The notes: a model not told the origin generated them from the letters alone. A stretch of DNA of 32,350 bases from Bacteroidia bacterium (GCA_030431945.1 JAUIIF010000002.1:1-32350), one strand, 5' to 3'. Positions 1 to 9,572 are shown, counted from the stretch's first letter. Made by a program: numbers and translations.

Positions 1-339
1 TATTCCATCTGCAGGTATCCTGCGTCGGAAGTTCCCCGGGCCTTTCGCCCCGCTATGACCTTACAGTTCAACCAGGCAGAGAATGAAATAGATAAGGTAA
101 CGCTGCACGAAACAGCAACTTTCAAAGTGTATCGTTCGGCGCTGATGGCTGGCTTTCATCAGCAGTCAGGGCTCCCAGGGATGTCCGTACTAGTGGCTAC
201 GGCCGATTACCTCTATCAGTTTACGGTCGTTGGGGCTAACGAAGCAGAAGTTCTTTCCTGGCTCAACACCGTCAGCGTTGCCGGTAAATCCTTGCGTATT
301 GAACCACAGGGAGAAGGCTATTCCGTAGCTCTCAAATAG
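1..339 (+). CDS. C-terminal part of a hypothetical protein (5' end outside window)
   Basis: Frame is open from base 1 through the listed 55..339 ORF to the TAG stop; upstream codons read YSICRYPASEVPRAFRPAM. Confidence 0.6.
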   Translation, partial: YSICRYPASEVPRAFRPAMTLQFNQAENEIDKVTLHETATFKVYRSALMAGFHQQSGLPGMSVLVATADYLYQFTVVGANEAEVLSWLNTVSVAGKSLRIEPQGEGYSVALK

Positions 340-1000
340 TTTTCTTCCTGATTTCCTCCAGGTAGGGATAGTAGGCTGGTAACACTTCGGCACCGGCCCC
401 CCAGACCCACTGCGCCGGGTAGCCATTAGTCAGGCGGAAGGCATCTTCAATAATATCGGCCTGCTGCTCGTAGTTAAAATCTTCGAGCCTGGTCATTGCC
501 CGCAGAGGAGCGAGCCCGCCGTAGTTATAGCCAGCGGAGGTGGTCTGGGCGTAAAGTGCCCGGGGGATGTAGACCGCCCCGTGCTGGGTATACTGCCAGA
601 TGTGGACAACTTCATGAACGAGAGTGGGCGGGCTCATGGGGCCCCAGCTATTGATGGTGTGGAAGCTGACGTAACAAAATTTGGCCCAGGACGGGCCAAC
701 GACGGCCCGCTCATCAATCCGAATCAGATCATAGGGCACGGTATCGCCAAAAATGGGGTACAGCAGGAGGTGTTCCTCCGGAGTCAACGGTCGGGTACGG
801 GGAAAAAGGGTATTGGTAACGGCTTCGTAGACGTCAAAAGCCCCCAGCAGGTCTGCCTTGGCAAAAGCGACTTCCGCCAGGCCCCACCAGGAGTGGCAGT
901 TCCTGAGAGCGGCAAGCAAGCGCCGCAGTCGGAGCCCCCCAAGACGCAGGGGCTGCCGGAGGCGCTGAAAGAAATAGGACAAACGAGCCATAATTGCCAT
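332..1000 (-). CDS. Hypothetical protein with HEVVH zinc-metallopeptidase-like motif
   Basis: 222 aa ORF; PTLVHEVVHIWQYTQHG resembles an HExxH-type motif. Start may be the second Met (MARLSYFF). Convergent 8-bp overlap with the preceding ORF. Confidence 0.7.
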   Translation of the reverse strand: MAIMARLSYFFQRLRQPLRLGGLRLRRLLAALRNCHSWWGLAEVAFAKADLLGAFDVYEAVTNTLFPRTRPLTPEEHLLLYPIFGDTVPYDLIRIDERAVVGPSWAKFCYVSFHTINSWGPMSPPTLVHEVVHIWQYTQHGAVYIPRALYAQTTSAGYNYGGLAPLRAMTRLEDFNYEQQADIIEDAFRLTNGYPAQWVWGAGAEVLPAYYPYLEEIRKKTI

Positions 1001-1053
1001 GAAGACAATTCAGCACCAGGACTGGTTGGTTCACCGCAGCATCTTTTAGGGCG

Positions 1054-1070
1054 GGCGGGGACGCAGGTGC
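1054..1070 (+). repeat. Diverged copy of the GGCGCGGCCGCAGGTGC dispersed element (copy F, 2 mismatches)
   Basis: GGCGGGGACGCAGGTGC, intergenic between the divergent genes at 332..1000(-) and 1162..1719(+). Confidence 0.55.
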
Positions 1071-1161
1071 CGGAGAACGTTTTTTCAAGGAGCCGGCAGT
1101 TCTCTGGCACTTACGGCTTGCCCGGCCAACCATTCCCCTGCACCAGCGTTCCCGCCACATA

Positions 1162-1719
1162 ATGATTACTGATACGACGATCGTGCTGAGCCCCCAGCTC
1201 CGGCTTCAGCTTATCACCGCGGAAGATCACGCGCAGCACCTGGCCTTGATGCAGCGCATTTACCCCCCGGCCTTTGCGTACTTATGGCCCGATGGCGGCG
1301 CCTGGTACATTAATCATGTCCACCGGAAAGCAGCCCTCCTTGCTGACCTGGCGGTGGCCAACGCCCCCTACTACCATGTGTACCACCGGGGCGCGCTGCG
1401 GGGTATTTTGCGCCTGAAACGGGAGAGCGCCTGCCCCGACCATCCGGACTTACTGGCCCTGAAGCTGGATCGGCTATATCTCGATGACGCTGTACGGGGC
1501 CAGGGAATTGGCACGACTCTGATCGATTATTGCAAGCAGCTGGTCCGGCAGCAAGGCGCCTGTCTGTTGTGGCTGGAACGCATGGATACTAATGCCGCCA
1601 CCATTGGGTTTTACCAAAAAAACGGCTTCAAACCAGGGGGCCGGTTTCGGCTAACGTTTGCGGAAATGTATCCCCACTTCCGGGGAATGCAACGGCTTTG
1701 GTGGCGGGTTCCCACCTGA
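1162..1719 (+). CDS. GNAT family N-acetyltransferase
   Basis: 185 aa; RLYLDDAVRGQGIGTTLIDYCKQL (R/Q-x-x-G-x-G/A acetyl-CoA loop) and IGFYQKNGFKPGGRF C-terminal motif. Confidence 0.9.
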   Translation: MITDTTIVLSPQLRLQLITAEDHAQHLALMQRIYPPAFAYLWPDGGAWYINHVHRKAALLADLAVANAPYYHVYHRGALRGILRLKRESACPDHPDLLALKLDRLYLDDAVRGQGIGTTLIDYCKQLVRQQGACLLWLERMDTNAATIGFYQKNGFKPGGRFRLTFAEMYPHFRGMQRLWWRVPT

Positions 1720-1722
1720 TTT

Positions 1723-1754
1723 GCCCGCCTCCTGCTTGCTACAATGAGGCGGGC
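1723..1754. other. Intergenic stem-loop downstream of the GNAT gene
   Basis: GCCCGCCTC ... GAGGCGGGC, perfect 9-bp stem; no T-tract follows. Confidence 0.5.
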
Positions 1755-2065
1755 CTCCGGGCCTGCGCGCCCTACCTTGGGTTTAGTGCCGGCGGTGCAG
1801 CTCGTTACAGTCACAAATAAAAGCATTATGTCTTCTTTCCGATCTGCCACCGTATCTTGCCCTTAAGGAATGTCAATTCAATAACTGTCGGATTTGTAAC
1901 TTGCTCTCGTGGCACTGCACTTCCCGGCCGAAAACATCGCTTAGCTTTGGCCAGGCGTAGCTTTTGTCCGGTCGTTCAGCACCACGACAGCGGCGTCTCC
2001 ATCAAGGCACTTATTAAATCGTCGTTCCTTAAGAACCAGATAAACGACTACAGAACTTTATCCTT

Positions 2066-3403
2066 TTGAGTATTTGGGATACCCTCTTTGGCCGCTCCCC
2101 AGGCTACGACCCTACCAACGGCCCCGACTTCAGCTTCGGGCGCTATACTGATGCCTTTAAGACACCCGAAAATTACGCGGCCTGGGACAAGGCCCTCAAA
2201 ACCTTCGAGAAAGGTAAATACCTGCAGAGTATCGAAGCTTTCATGGCCTACCTGTACGACCCCCGCGAAGACAACGTAAAGTGGCACGCGGAGGGGGACA
2301 AATTGTACTTCGAGTTCTACCAGGGCAGCAAACGCGTTACGGGGTTTGCCGACGGGGAACAACTGCGGGCTACCGCCCGCATTGCCCGGCTGGATGCCAA
2401 CAATGTTGACCTCTTACACCGGCTGACCACCATGAACTACGAGATGAAATACAGTCGCTTTGCCATTGACGAAGAAGATTGCCTCACCATCGTTTTCGAC
2501 AGCCCGATCAATGACGCCAGCCCGCACAAGCTCTACCATGCCCTCAAAGAAATGGCGCTGCGGGCCGATAAGCAGGACGACCTGCTGCTGGAGGAATTCA
2601 GTGAAAACCTCAGCCCCGTGGAAATCACCCACCTGCGGGAACTCTCTGACGAAGAGAAAAAGCTCAAGCTCGACTTCCTGCGAAGCCATATTCAGGGAGT
2701 GATTGACTACCTGGCCAGGGGCGTCCTGAACCCGGAGGAGCAACCCGGAGCGGTTGCTTACCTGTTGCTCGACCTGGTGTACCGCCTCGATTATTTGCTC
2801 ATTCCGGAAGGGTATACGATGGAGGCCCTGGAAAGGATGCACCGGATGTATTTTGCCCGGGAGGAGGAGCAACCCGTTACGTACAAAAACGTCCGGCTAC
2901 TGAGTGAGCTGCAACACTTGCTCCGGCGTGCCCCTGAGTCGTTCAGCCAGGAGCTGTACGCGGGTAAATCCACCTTCGGGATCACCCTACCCGCCAACCA
3001 CGATCGGCTGGCGAACCTGATCAATAACGAGTTGCCGAACATGGACTGGTATCAGGACAACGGCTTTCCGGAAGTTGCCCAGGGCATCCCCGGGTACATC
3101 GCAGGGTATGCCCTGTTCAATTATGCCGTCCCCCCTCCCGACAAAGAGTTTCTTGAACTGTATTACCGGGTTTGTGAAGACGCTTATTTTCGGGCCCTCG
3201 GGTATAAGCAGCAGTTTTTGGATCGGGACGGCCGGCCGGCCAGGCGGCCCATCCGGGCGGCGATCAACGACCTGGCCGAACGGCACCGGGAAGCTTATCC
3301 GCGACTACGGCCTGCCGTCAGCCAGCTGAGTTTTGATAACCTTATGGACTTTGGTCGCAGCTACCTGGGCATGGTCCGCGACCTGAACCTGAGCAAACCC
3401 TGA
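2066..3403 (+). CDS. Hypothetical protein (445 aa), function unknown
   Basis: Long ORF with plausible globular composition, TTG start in the track; no domain recognised. Confidence 0.75.
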   Translation: MSIWDTLFGRSPGYDPTNGPDFSFGRYTDAFKTPENYAAWDKALKTFEKGKYLQSIEAFMAYLYDPREDNVKWHAEGDKLYFEFYQGSKRVTGFADGEQLRATARIARLDANNVDLLHRLTTMNYEMKYSRFAIDEEDCLTIVFDSPINDASPHKLYHALKEMALRADKQDDLLLEEFSENLSPVEITHLRELSDEEKKLKLDFLRSHIQGVIDYLARGVLNPEEQPGAVAYLLLDLVYRLDYLLIPEGYTMEALERMHRMYFAREEEQPVTYKNVRLLSELQHLLRRAPESFSQELYAGKSTFGITLPANHDRLANLINNELPNMDWYQDNGFPEVAQGIPGYIAGYALFNYAVPPPDKEFLELYYRVCEDAYFRALGYKQQFLDRDGRPARRPIRAAINDLAERHREAYPRLRPAVSQLSFDNLMDFGRSYLGMVRDLNLSKP

Positions 3404-3463
3404 TATGCTGGGCGTAGCGGTCATCAGCAATTTAGCAATACCCTCCGTCGTGCCCGGGAGAAA

Positions 3464-3919
3464 TCAGAACCAGGGGGAGAACCGTCCGACCCGTTGGCGG
3501 TAAGCGGCGTAGCCTGGGTACCGGGCCGCCAGCCGCTGTTCTTCGTAACGGGATTTATAGTAAAAAAGCAGCCACAAGCCGGCCGTTATGAGCAGGCGAT
3601 ACCCAGCACCGGTATAAAGGGCATAGCCGAAGGCTGCCAGTAGCAGGCTGCTGTATATCGGATGGCGGGCGAGCGCGAAAGGTCCGCCCGTGATCAATTC
3701 GCCTGCTGCGACGGGAGTGGGAAACGGAGAGAAGCTTTTCCACAGGTGAAGCAAGGCGGCACATCCGGCCAGGGTGGCCACCACGGCGAGGAGTAGCCCC
3801 AGGTTGCCCAGCACGGCGGGCCGGCTGAAAGTCAGCCAGTTTGGCCTCCAGGCGTAGGCCACGAAGAGCAACAGCTGAACGCCGACAAACAGGTAATCTT
3901 TAGCGGTTTTAGGGGCCAT
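3464..3919 (-). CDS. Isoprenylcysteine carboxyl methyltransferase-family / NnrU-like membrane methyltransferase
   Basis: GGPFALARHPIYSSLLL ... RYEEQRLAARYPGYAAYRQRVGRFSPWF is typical of the ICMT/PEMT family. Confidence 0.85.
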   Translation of the reverse strand: MAPKTAKDYLFVGVQLLLFVAYAWRPNWLTFSRPAVLGNLGLLLAVVATLAGCAALLHLWKSFSPFPTPVAAGELITGGPFALARHPIYSSLLLAAFGYALYTGAGYRLLITAGLWLLFYYKSRYEEQRLAARYPGYAAYRQRVGRFSPWF

Positions 3920-3937
3920 GTGGGTGTTATTCCGTTT

Positions 3938-4603
3938 TCATGCTGCCCGTAATTTATCTACTTCGGCCATTCCGGCAGCAATGAATTCCGGCAGCGTAAG
4001 CTTGCTGTTGTCAATAACGACGGCGTCAGCAGCCTGGCGTAGCGGACTGTCTGCGCGCGAACTGTCGATGTGATCCCGTTCCGCCAGGTTAGCGGCAACG
4101 GCGGCGCGGGTGGTAGCAATGCCTTTGGCGGCCATTTCAGCCAGCCTGCGGTCCGTCCGGACGTCCATACTAGCCGTAACGAAGAGCTTCAGGTCGGCGT
4201 CCGGAAAAACAACGGTTCCGATATCCCGTCCATCCATGACGATGCCTCCGGCGTCTCCCATTTCCCGCTGCTGCGGAACGACCCAGCGCCGCACGGCGGA
4301 GATGGCGGCTACCGGGGAGACGTAATTGGTTACTGCCGGCTGTCTGATTTCTGCTTCCACGTCTTCGCCGTTGAGTAAGGCGTGGTTAGAACCGGGAACA
4401 AAGTCAACCTTTAGTCCTTCCAAGGCACCTGCGACCGCGCCCGCATCCTCCAGGTCGATAGCGTTGCGCAGAAAGTGGAGCGTCACCATCCGGTACATTG
4501 CCCCGGTATCAATGAATCGGTACCCCAATTGCCGCGCCATGGCGCGGGCCAGGGTTGATTTTCCACAGGCGCTGTAGCCGTCAATGGCAATAATGTAAGA
4601 CAT
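3938..4603 (-). CDS. cmk: Cytidylate kinase
   Basis: IIAIDGYSACGKSTLARAMARQLGYRFIDTGAMYRMVT ... MDGRDIGTVVFPDADLKLFVTA; R..R...R motif region. Confidence 0.95.
   Translation of the reverse strand: MSYIIAIDGYSACGKSTLARAMARQLGYRFIDTGAMYRMVTLHFLRNAIDLEDAGAVAGALEGLKVDFVPGSNHALLNGEDVEAEIRQPAVTNYVSPVAAISAVRRWVVPQQREMGDAGGIVMDGRDIGTVVFPDADLKLFVTASMDVRTDRRLAEMAAKGIATTRAAVAANLAERDHIDSSRADSPLRQAADAVVIDNSKLTLPEFIAAGMAEVDKLRAA
4425..4441 (-). repeat. Copy G of dispersed element inside cmk (1 mismatch)
   Basis: Plus strand GCACCTGCGACCGCGCC; minus-strand extension GGGCGCGGTCGCAGGTGCCTTGGAAGGACT parallels copy B GGGCGCGGCCGCAGGTGCCGGGAAAGGACC. Confidence 0.55.
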
Positions 4604-4681
4604 AGCAGAGGTTGCGGGTAAATTTTTCCGGCCTTCCCGTTATCTGGCGCAGGCTGCCGGCGGGGACAGCCCTACACAACG

Positions 4682-4707
4682 AAGCCGGTGATTTTCATCA
4701 CCGGCTT
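4682..4707 (-). terminator. Stem-loop downstream of the DUF2795-like gene
   Basis: AAGCCGGTGAT-TTTC-ATCACCGGCTT, 11-bp perfect stem; no strong T-tract on either strand. Confidence 0.5.
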
Positions 4708-4728
4708 GGCCATTAAGGTTATTTGTTG

Positions 4729-4950
4729 CTAATATTCATCTTCGTTGAAGAGGAAATCATCCTTACGGGGGTAATCAGGCCAAATGTCATCGATGACTTC
4801 GTAAGTTTCCCCTTCATCTTCCATGGCCTGAAGGTTTTCAATCACTTCCAGCGGGGAGCCAGAGCGAATCGCATAATCGATGAGCTCGTCCCGCGTAGCG
4901 GGCCAGGGGGCATCTTCCAGGTGGGAAGCGAGTTCTAGAGTCCAATACAT
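4729..4950 (-). CDS. DUF2795-like small protein
   Basis: 73 aa; YWTLELASHLEDAPWPATRDELIDYAIRSGSPLEVIENLQAMEDEGETYEVIDDIWPDYP. Confidence 0.85.
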   Translation of the reverse strand: MYWTLELASHLEDAPWPATRDELIDYAIRSGSPLEVIENLQAMEDEGETYEVIDDIWPDYPRKDDFLFNEDEY

Positions 4951-5025
4951 ACTAACGCGTGGTTTTTAAATTGCTTACTTTAAAGAAGCCGTCAGGGAAC
5001 GATTTGTTTTCCTGCTTCCGGTCGG

Positions 5026-5033
5026 CAAAAGTA
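5026..5033 (-). promoter_or_regulatory. Bacteroidota-type -7 element (TACTTTTG) for the DUF2795-like gene
   Basis: Matches TAnnTTTG on the minus strand about 75 nt upstream of the start codon. Confidence 0.4.
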
Positions 5034-5094
5034 ATAATTGGACGCGAACCAGTTGATTTAAGTCACGAATAGTTTATATTTATTTGATTTACAG

Positions 5095-6294
5095 CTACTT
5101 GTAAGTGCCGATGATCTGAAATTTTTTATTTTCATATCCGGGAGGAATCTGACCGATCCGGCTGGAATCTTTTGGTCCCGTGGGGTCACAGAAAACGTAA
5201 CGCTGGTCATTGTATACGAATCCGTCGCCTTCGATTGCCTCTGAACCGACGGCAATGGTCAGGTGGTCATCATAAGCCACTACTGCCATCGGCAGGTTGA
5301 GCAGGTCCCTGACCAGGGCAAAAAACAGAGCGGAGCGATCTTCGCAATCAGAGAAATTGTAGCCGAACAGTTCCTCCGGCACCATCGGTTTGGAGTGGCC
5401 GAAATACTCATTGTCTTCTTTGTAGTTGAAAGCCGAGCGGGTGAAGCTGACCAGAAGTTCCACGCGTTCACGCTCATTCAGGGGCTCCAGGTAGCGACGC
5501 AGCTGAGGAAGCAGGCTGTTGCGCAGGGTGGGAGAAAGGGGCGTTTCCAGGTAACAATATTCGTGGATGAAGGGATAATCCCGCATGATGTCCACCATCG
5601 TCCGGTCGAAAGTAACCTCCATAGATTGCGGCACCCCGTGGTAGTTGAACCGCATGGACTTTACCGTTGGCTGTACGCCCAGTGCCGGCCACTTGCGTAG
5701 CTGAAAACCAAAAGACCGGCCGTGTGGGTTAGGGCGCTCATCAAAAATGTAGAGCCGCTGGCGCCCGTCACAGGCACCGTCGAGGCAACTCAGGTTAGCG
5801 TACGGCCGGCCACCAGTATCAATAATGGGCACTTCAAACAAGTCTTCCGTGGTGTAGACGTTGACAAATACCTGATTACCCCGGAAGGTAAGGCGGGCAT
5901 CAAAGCCCGCATCAATCAGCATGCCGAAGAGGGTGATTTCCTGCGCGTTGCGGTTTTCGTTGTTGTACACTACCTGCACGCTGGTCCGGGCCAGCTTGTA
6001 AAAGAGAAAATCGTTCAGCTCGTAGCGCTGCTTGGCTTCCAGCAGTGAATTGAGTAAGACGCGGTGGGGCTTGCGCAGCACCTGTCGGTAAGCATTCCGG
6101 ATGCTGACGTTGGTAAGTGCACCGGGCTCTGCAATCACCATTGCCGGATCGTACACAATGTTTACATCCTGCGCATAGAAAGGCAGGTCGAACCGATTGT
6201 AATTGGCGGGATTGCCCAGGCGAGGCGCGCTGGACCCGGCCAACAGCAGAATAAATACGCTCGTATAGCTGAGCGTGGCAAAGAAAGTTTTCAT
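5095..6294 (-). CDS. Hypothetical exported protein with transglutaminase-like core
   Basis: 399 aa with N-terminal signal-like segment; YNFSDCEDRSALFFALVRDLLNLPMAVVAYDDHLTIAV resembles the transglutaminase-like Cys...His arrangement. Confidence 0.75.
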   Translation of the reverse strand: MKTFFATLSYTSVFILLLAGSSAPRLGNPANYNRFDLPFYAQDVNIVYDPAMVIAEPGALTNVSIRNAYRQVLRKPHRVLLNSLLEAKQRYELNDFLFYKLARTSVQVVYNNENRNAQEITLFGMLIDAGFDARLTFRGNQVFVNVYTTEDLFEVPIIDTGGRPYANLSCLDGACDGRQRLYIFDERPNPHGRSFGFQLRKWPALGVQPTVKSMRFNYHGVPQSMEVTFDRTMVDIMRDYPFIHEYCYLETPLSPTLRNSLLPQLRRYLEPLNERERVELLVSFTRSAFNYKEDNEYFGHSKPMVPEELFGYNFSDCEDRSALFFALVRDLLNLPMAVVAYDDHLTIAVGSEAIEGDGFVYNDQRYVFCDPTGPKDSSRIGQIPPGYENKKFQIIGTYK

Positions 6295-6599
6295 TCGTCA
6301 ACTGAGGTGTGAAAGTTCAGGAAGGGGGAGACAGAGCAATGGGTTGACGGTTCGGCTAATGTGTCCTCAATATACGTTCAGCGACGAAAAAAAGTATGTC
6401 TTCGCGAAGGCTTTAAGATTTTTTATTGGTCGTTTTTTCAGTGAGGGCAAAGTTTATTGGGCGCCATCCTGCCCGCGGTAGTACCGGCAACAGGAATTCA
6501 CCATCGTTCGTCCGCCCGCCTCACGGTGCGGAAGGCGGCTGCAGCGCCATTTGCCAACGAAATACGACTTAAGTGCAGGTTGCTGCACGATCTTTCCGG

Positions 6600-8540
6600 C
6601 TAGCCCTCCAGGGCCTCACTCGCGGCTTCCCACGACGCCATGACGCTTTCCAACTCCTCCTGCTTGGCCTTCAGGGCTGCGGTCGTTTTATCGACCAGGG
6701 CGGGATCGTTGTAGAAGTCGGGGTTCGACATCTTGAGGTGAATCTTCTCGATGTCCTGCTCCAGCCGCTCAATTTTGCGCTCGGCGTTACCAATGTCTTT
6801 CTCGAGCCGGCGTTTTTCCTCGTGGGTCAGAGTAGAAGCTTTAGGCGCGCTGCCGTTTGCCCTGTCCGTGGTTGCGACCTGCTGCTCCGTGTCGGCTTTT
6901 GATTTCTCCAACTCTACCGCCCGCATATTGTCGAGCGCGCGCTTTTCCAGGAAAAAGTTGATGTCCCCTAAGTGCTCGTGCAGTTTATGATCGCGGAACT
7001 CGATGGTTCGGTCCGTCAGCCCGGCCAGGAACTCCCGGTCGTGACTCACGACAATGAGGGTTCCATCGTAGTTCAATACCGCCTGTTTCAGGGTGTCCTT
7101 GGAGGCCATGTCCAGGTGGTTCGTAGGTTCGTCAAGCACCAGGAGGTTGAAGGGCCGCAGCAACATGCAGGCCAGGGCCAGGCGGGCCCGCTCCCCGCCC
7201 GAGAGGACGGATACTTTCTTATCCACATCCTCCCCACTGAACAGGAAGCTGCCCAGGATCGACCGCAGGCGGGTCCGCATTTCGGGCGGACTGGCCTCCT
7301 CCATCGTTTCCAGCAAGGTCTTTTTGCCATCCAGCGCATCACTCTGGTTTTGCGCGTAGTAGCCGATGGCGACGTTATGGCCAATCTCCACCTCTCCGGA
7401 GGTTGCCGGAATCTGATCGATCAGGATCTTAGCCAGGGTGGTTTTCCCCTGTCCGTTCTGGCCCACAAAGGCCACGCGGTCTCCCTTGTCCACTTTCAGG
7501 TCCACGCCCCGGAGTACGTTCAGTTTGCCGTAGGTTTTGGTGATGTCACGCGCCTGGAGCGTAATTGCACCAGACCGCGGCGCTTTGGGAAAGCGCAGGT
7601 TCATGACCGCCGTATTCGTGACGTCCAGTTCGATCCGTTCTACTTTGTCGAGCTGCTTTTGCATACTCTGCGCCATCTTGGTCTTGGTCGCTTTGGCCAT
7701 GAACCGGTTGATGGTGCGTTCTTTTTCAGCAATGACCTTTTGCTGGTTTTCGTACGCCGCTTCGGCTTTCTCCCGGCGCTCCGCCTGCAGCTCTACGTAT
7801 TTTGAGTAGCTGGCTTTATAATCATAGACTTTACCCAGTTCGATCTCCAGGGTCCGGTTCGTTACGTTGTCCAGGAACTGCTTATCGTGAGAAATGGTAA
7901 TGACGGCTCCGGTGTAGGAAGAGAGCCAGTTCTCCAACCAAATGATGGACTCGATGTCCAGGTGGTTCGTCGGCTCATCGAGCAGAAGGTAATCCGGTCG
8001 CATGAGCAGCATCTTGGCCAGTTCGATGCGCATTTGCCACCCGCCCGAAAACTCCGTGGTCTGCCGTTGAAAATCGTTTTGCTGAAACCCGAGGCCTTTC
8101 AGTACCCGCTCTGCTTCTGCTTCCATGGTGATCCCGCCGACCATCGCGAAGCGCTCGGTCAGAGAGGTAAATTCCTCCAGCATGCTGGCGTAGCTGTCCG
8201 TCTCGTAATCCGTCCGGATTTCCATTTCCCGGTTCAGTTCCTCCAGGCGGTCTTCCATGGCCTGGATGTGCGCGAAGGCCGTGAGGGTTTCCTCCATGAC
8301 CGTACGGCCGGTGGGCAACTCCATCTCCTGGTGCAAAAAACCGAGGGTACTTCCCGTGGGTCGTACCACCGTTCCTTCGTCACATCCCTGGTCTCCGGCA
8401 ATGATCTTGAGCATGGTCGACTTCCCGGCGCCATTCCGGCCCACCAGCCCGACTTTATCACGGGGCATAATCACGAACGATACGTGGTTGAACAGCACCC
8501 GATCGCCGTATTGTTGGTAAATGCCGGTTGCGCTAAGCAT
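6600..8540 (-). CDS. ABC-F family ATP-binding cassette protein
   Basis: Two ABC domains (GRNGAGKST, SGGWQMRIELAKML, LLLDEPTNHLD; GQNGQGKTT, LSGGERARLALACML, LVLDEPTNHLD), interdomain linker and C-terminal coiled coil. Confidence 0.95.
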   Translation of the reverse strand: MLSATGIYQQYGDRVLFNHVSFVIMPRDKVGLVGRNGAGKSTMLKIIAGDQGCDEGTVVRPTGSTLGFLHQEMELPTGRTVMEETLTAFAHIQAMEDRLEELNREMEIRTDYETDSYASMLEEFTSLTERFAMVGGITMEAEAERVLKGLGFQQNDFQRQTTEFSGGWQMRIELAKMLLMRPDYLLLDEPTNHLDIESIIWLENWLSSYTGAVITISHDKQFLDNVTNRTLEIELGKVYDYKASYSKYVELQAERREKAEAAYENQQKVIAEKERTINRFMAKATKTKMAQSMQKQLDKVERIELDVTNTAVMNLRFPKAPRSGAITLQARDITKTYGKLNVLRGVDLKVDKGDRVAFVGQNGQGKTTLAKILIDQIPATSGEVEIGHNVAIGYYAQNQSDALDGKKTLLETMEEASPPEMRTRLRSILGSFLFSGEDVDKKVSVLSGGERARLALACMLLRPFNLLVLDEPTNHLDMASKDTLKQAVLNYDGTLIVVSHDREFLAGLTDRTIEFRDHKLHEHLGDINFFLEKRALDNMRAVELEKSKADTEQQVATTDRANGSAPKASTLTHEEKRRLEKDIGNAERKIERLEQDIEKIHLKMSNPDFYNDPALVDKTTAALKAKQEELESVMASWEAASEALEG

Positions 8541-8606
8541 AGTTCGTTCGTCGGTTAGTGGATAAGTCGATTAGCTTCCGAAACAGAAAATAGTCGTTTC
8601 GGCGCG

Positions 8607-8614
8607 CAAAGGTA
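8607..8614 (-). promoter_or_regulatory. Bacteroidota-type -7 element TACCTTTG upstream of the ABC-F gene
   Basis: Minus strand TACCTTTGCGCGCC about 67 nt before the start codon. Confidence 0.4.
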
Positions 8615-8740
8615 GGCAAATACTAAAGTAGTCTGATAGTCAAACGGTAAGATAGTCGCTCCCGCACAGCAATAGGTGGCCATAAACAGCCCCGTGGAAA
8701 GGCGACAACCGGCTGGCCGGAGGTGACGGGCAGTCAAGGG

Positions 8741-8757
8741 GGCGCGGCCGCCGGTGC
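8741..8757 (+). repeat. Copy E of dispersed element (1 mismatch)
   Basis: GGCGCGGCCGCCGGTGC followed by AGGCAAGGTAAAAGGAGCAGGC; divergent intergenic region. Confidence 0.65.
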
Positions 8758-8915
8758 AGGCAAGGTAAAAGGAGCAGGCGAAACGGTTCTTCGCACTTGT
8801 CGGGCATGCCTGCAGGCTTATTGACTGATCAGGACGGGGAGCGAACCGTGCCAGGGGTACAGGGTGTTTCCCTGAAGACGACCATCTATTCTCCCAGTCT
8901 ACTATCTTGCCGGAC

Positions 8916-9572
8916 ATGCATGAAAACGCCCTCCTCCTCTTTATTAAAAACCCGATTCCCGGAAAAACCAAAACCCGTCTCGCTGCTGACGTCGGCGACG
9001 AAATGGCCCTGAGGATGTACCACGTACTGTGCAACTGGACCCGGGAGCAGGCCCAGGCCCTGCCGGACACGGATCGCTACCTCTACTACTCAGCGCAAAT
9101 CATCAAAGCAGACGCCTGGCCTGACCAGAAGTTCCACAAGGAGCTTCAGCACCAGGGAGACCTCGGGGAGCGAATGGAGGCAGGCTTTGCCGCGGCCTTC
9201 GCCGCGGGCCACGAGCGGGTAGTGATTATTGGCAGCGATTGCCCCGGCATCACCACTGAATACCTCGCCCAGGCTTTCGCCGCACTGCGGGAGACCGATA
9301 TTGTAATTGGCCCCGCCCTTGATGGCGGCTACACCCTCCTGGGGATGCGCTCCTTCACGCCCAACCTGTTTCGAGCTGTTGCCTGGAGTACCGAGGCCGT
9401 GCTGCCAACTACTTTGGAACGTGCAGCGGCGGCCGGCAAATCTGTGACCCAGCTAAGGCCGCTTTCGGACGTTGACTACCTGGAAGACTGGCTGAGTTAT
9501 GGCTGGGCGTTACCGGAAGCGGAGCCATCCGCAAAGGCATTACCCGACTCGGGTAGCCCTGATGATTGCTGA
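8916..9572 (+). CDS. TIGR04282/DUF2064-type glycosyltransferase
   Basis: MHENALLLFIKNPIPGKTKTRLAADVGDEMAL ... VVIIGSDCPGITTEYLAQAFAAL ... DIVIGPALDGGYTLLGM. ORF track starts at TTG 8907; ATG 8916 preferred. Confidence 0.88.
   Translation: MHENALLLFIKNPIPGKTKTRLAADVGDEMALRMYHVLCNWTREQAQALPDTDRYLYYSAQIIKADAWPDQKFHKELQHQGDLGERMEAGFAAAFAAGHERVVIIGSDCPGITTEYLAQAFAALRETDIVIGPALDGGYTLLGMRSFTPNLFRAVAWSTEAVLPTTLERAAAAGKSVTQLRPLSDVDYLEDWLSYGWALPEAEPSAKALPDSGSPDDC

Noticed and set aside
1857-2069. 70-aa ORF before the 445-aa protein
   Set aside because: Short, no recognisable features, overlaps the probable 5' region of the next gene.
6478-6491. 14-bp repeat GTAGTACCGGCAAC also found at 27480..27493
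   Set aside because: Several 14-mer matches are expected by chance in a 32-kb window; no extended similarity.
6972-7805. 277-aa plus-strand ORF opposite the ABC-F gene
   Set aside because: Antisense shadow of strongly recognised ABC domains.
8555-9070. 171-aa minus ORF covering the intergenic region and the start of the glycosyltransferase
   Set aside because: Overlaps the well-supported TIGR04282-type start and the repeat copy; low-complexity composition, no family resemblance.
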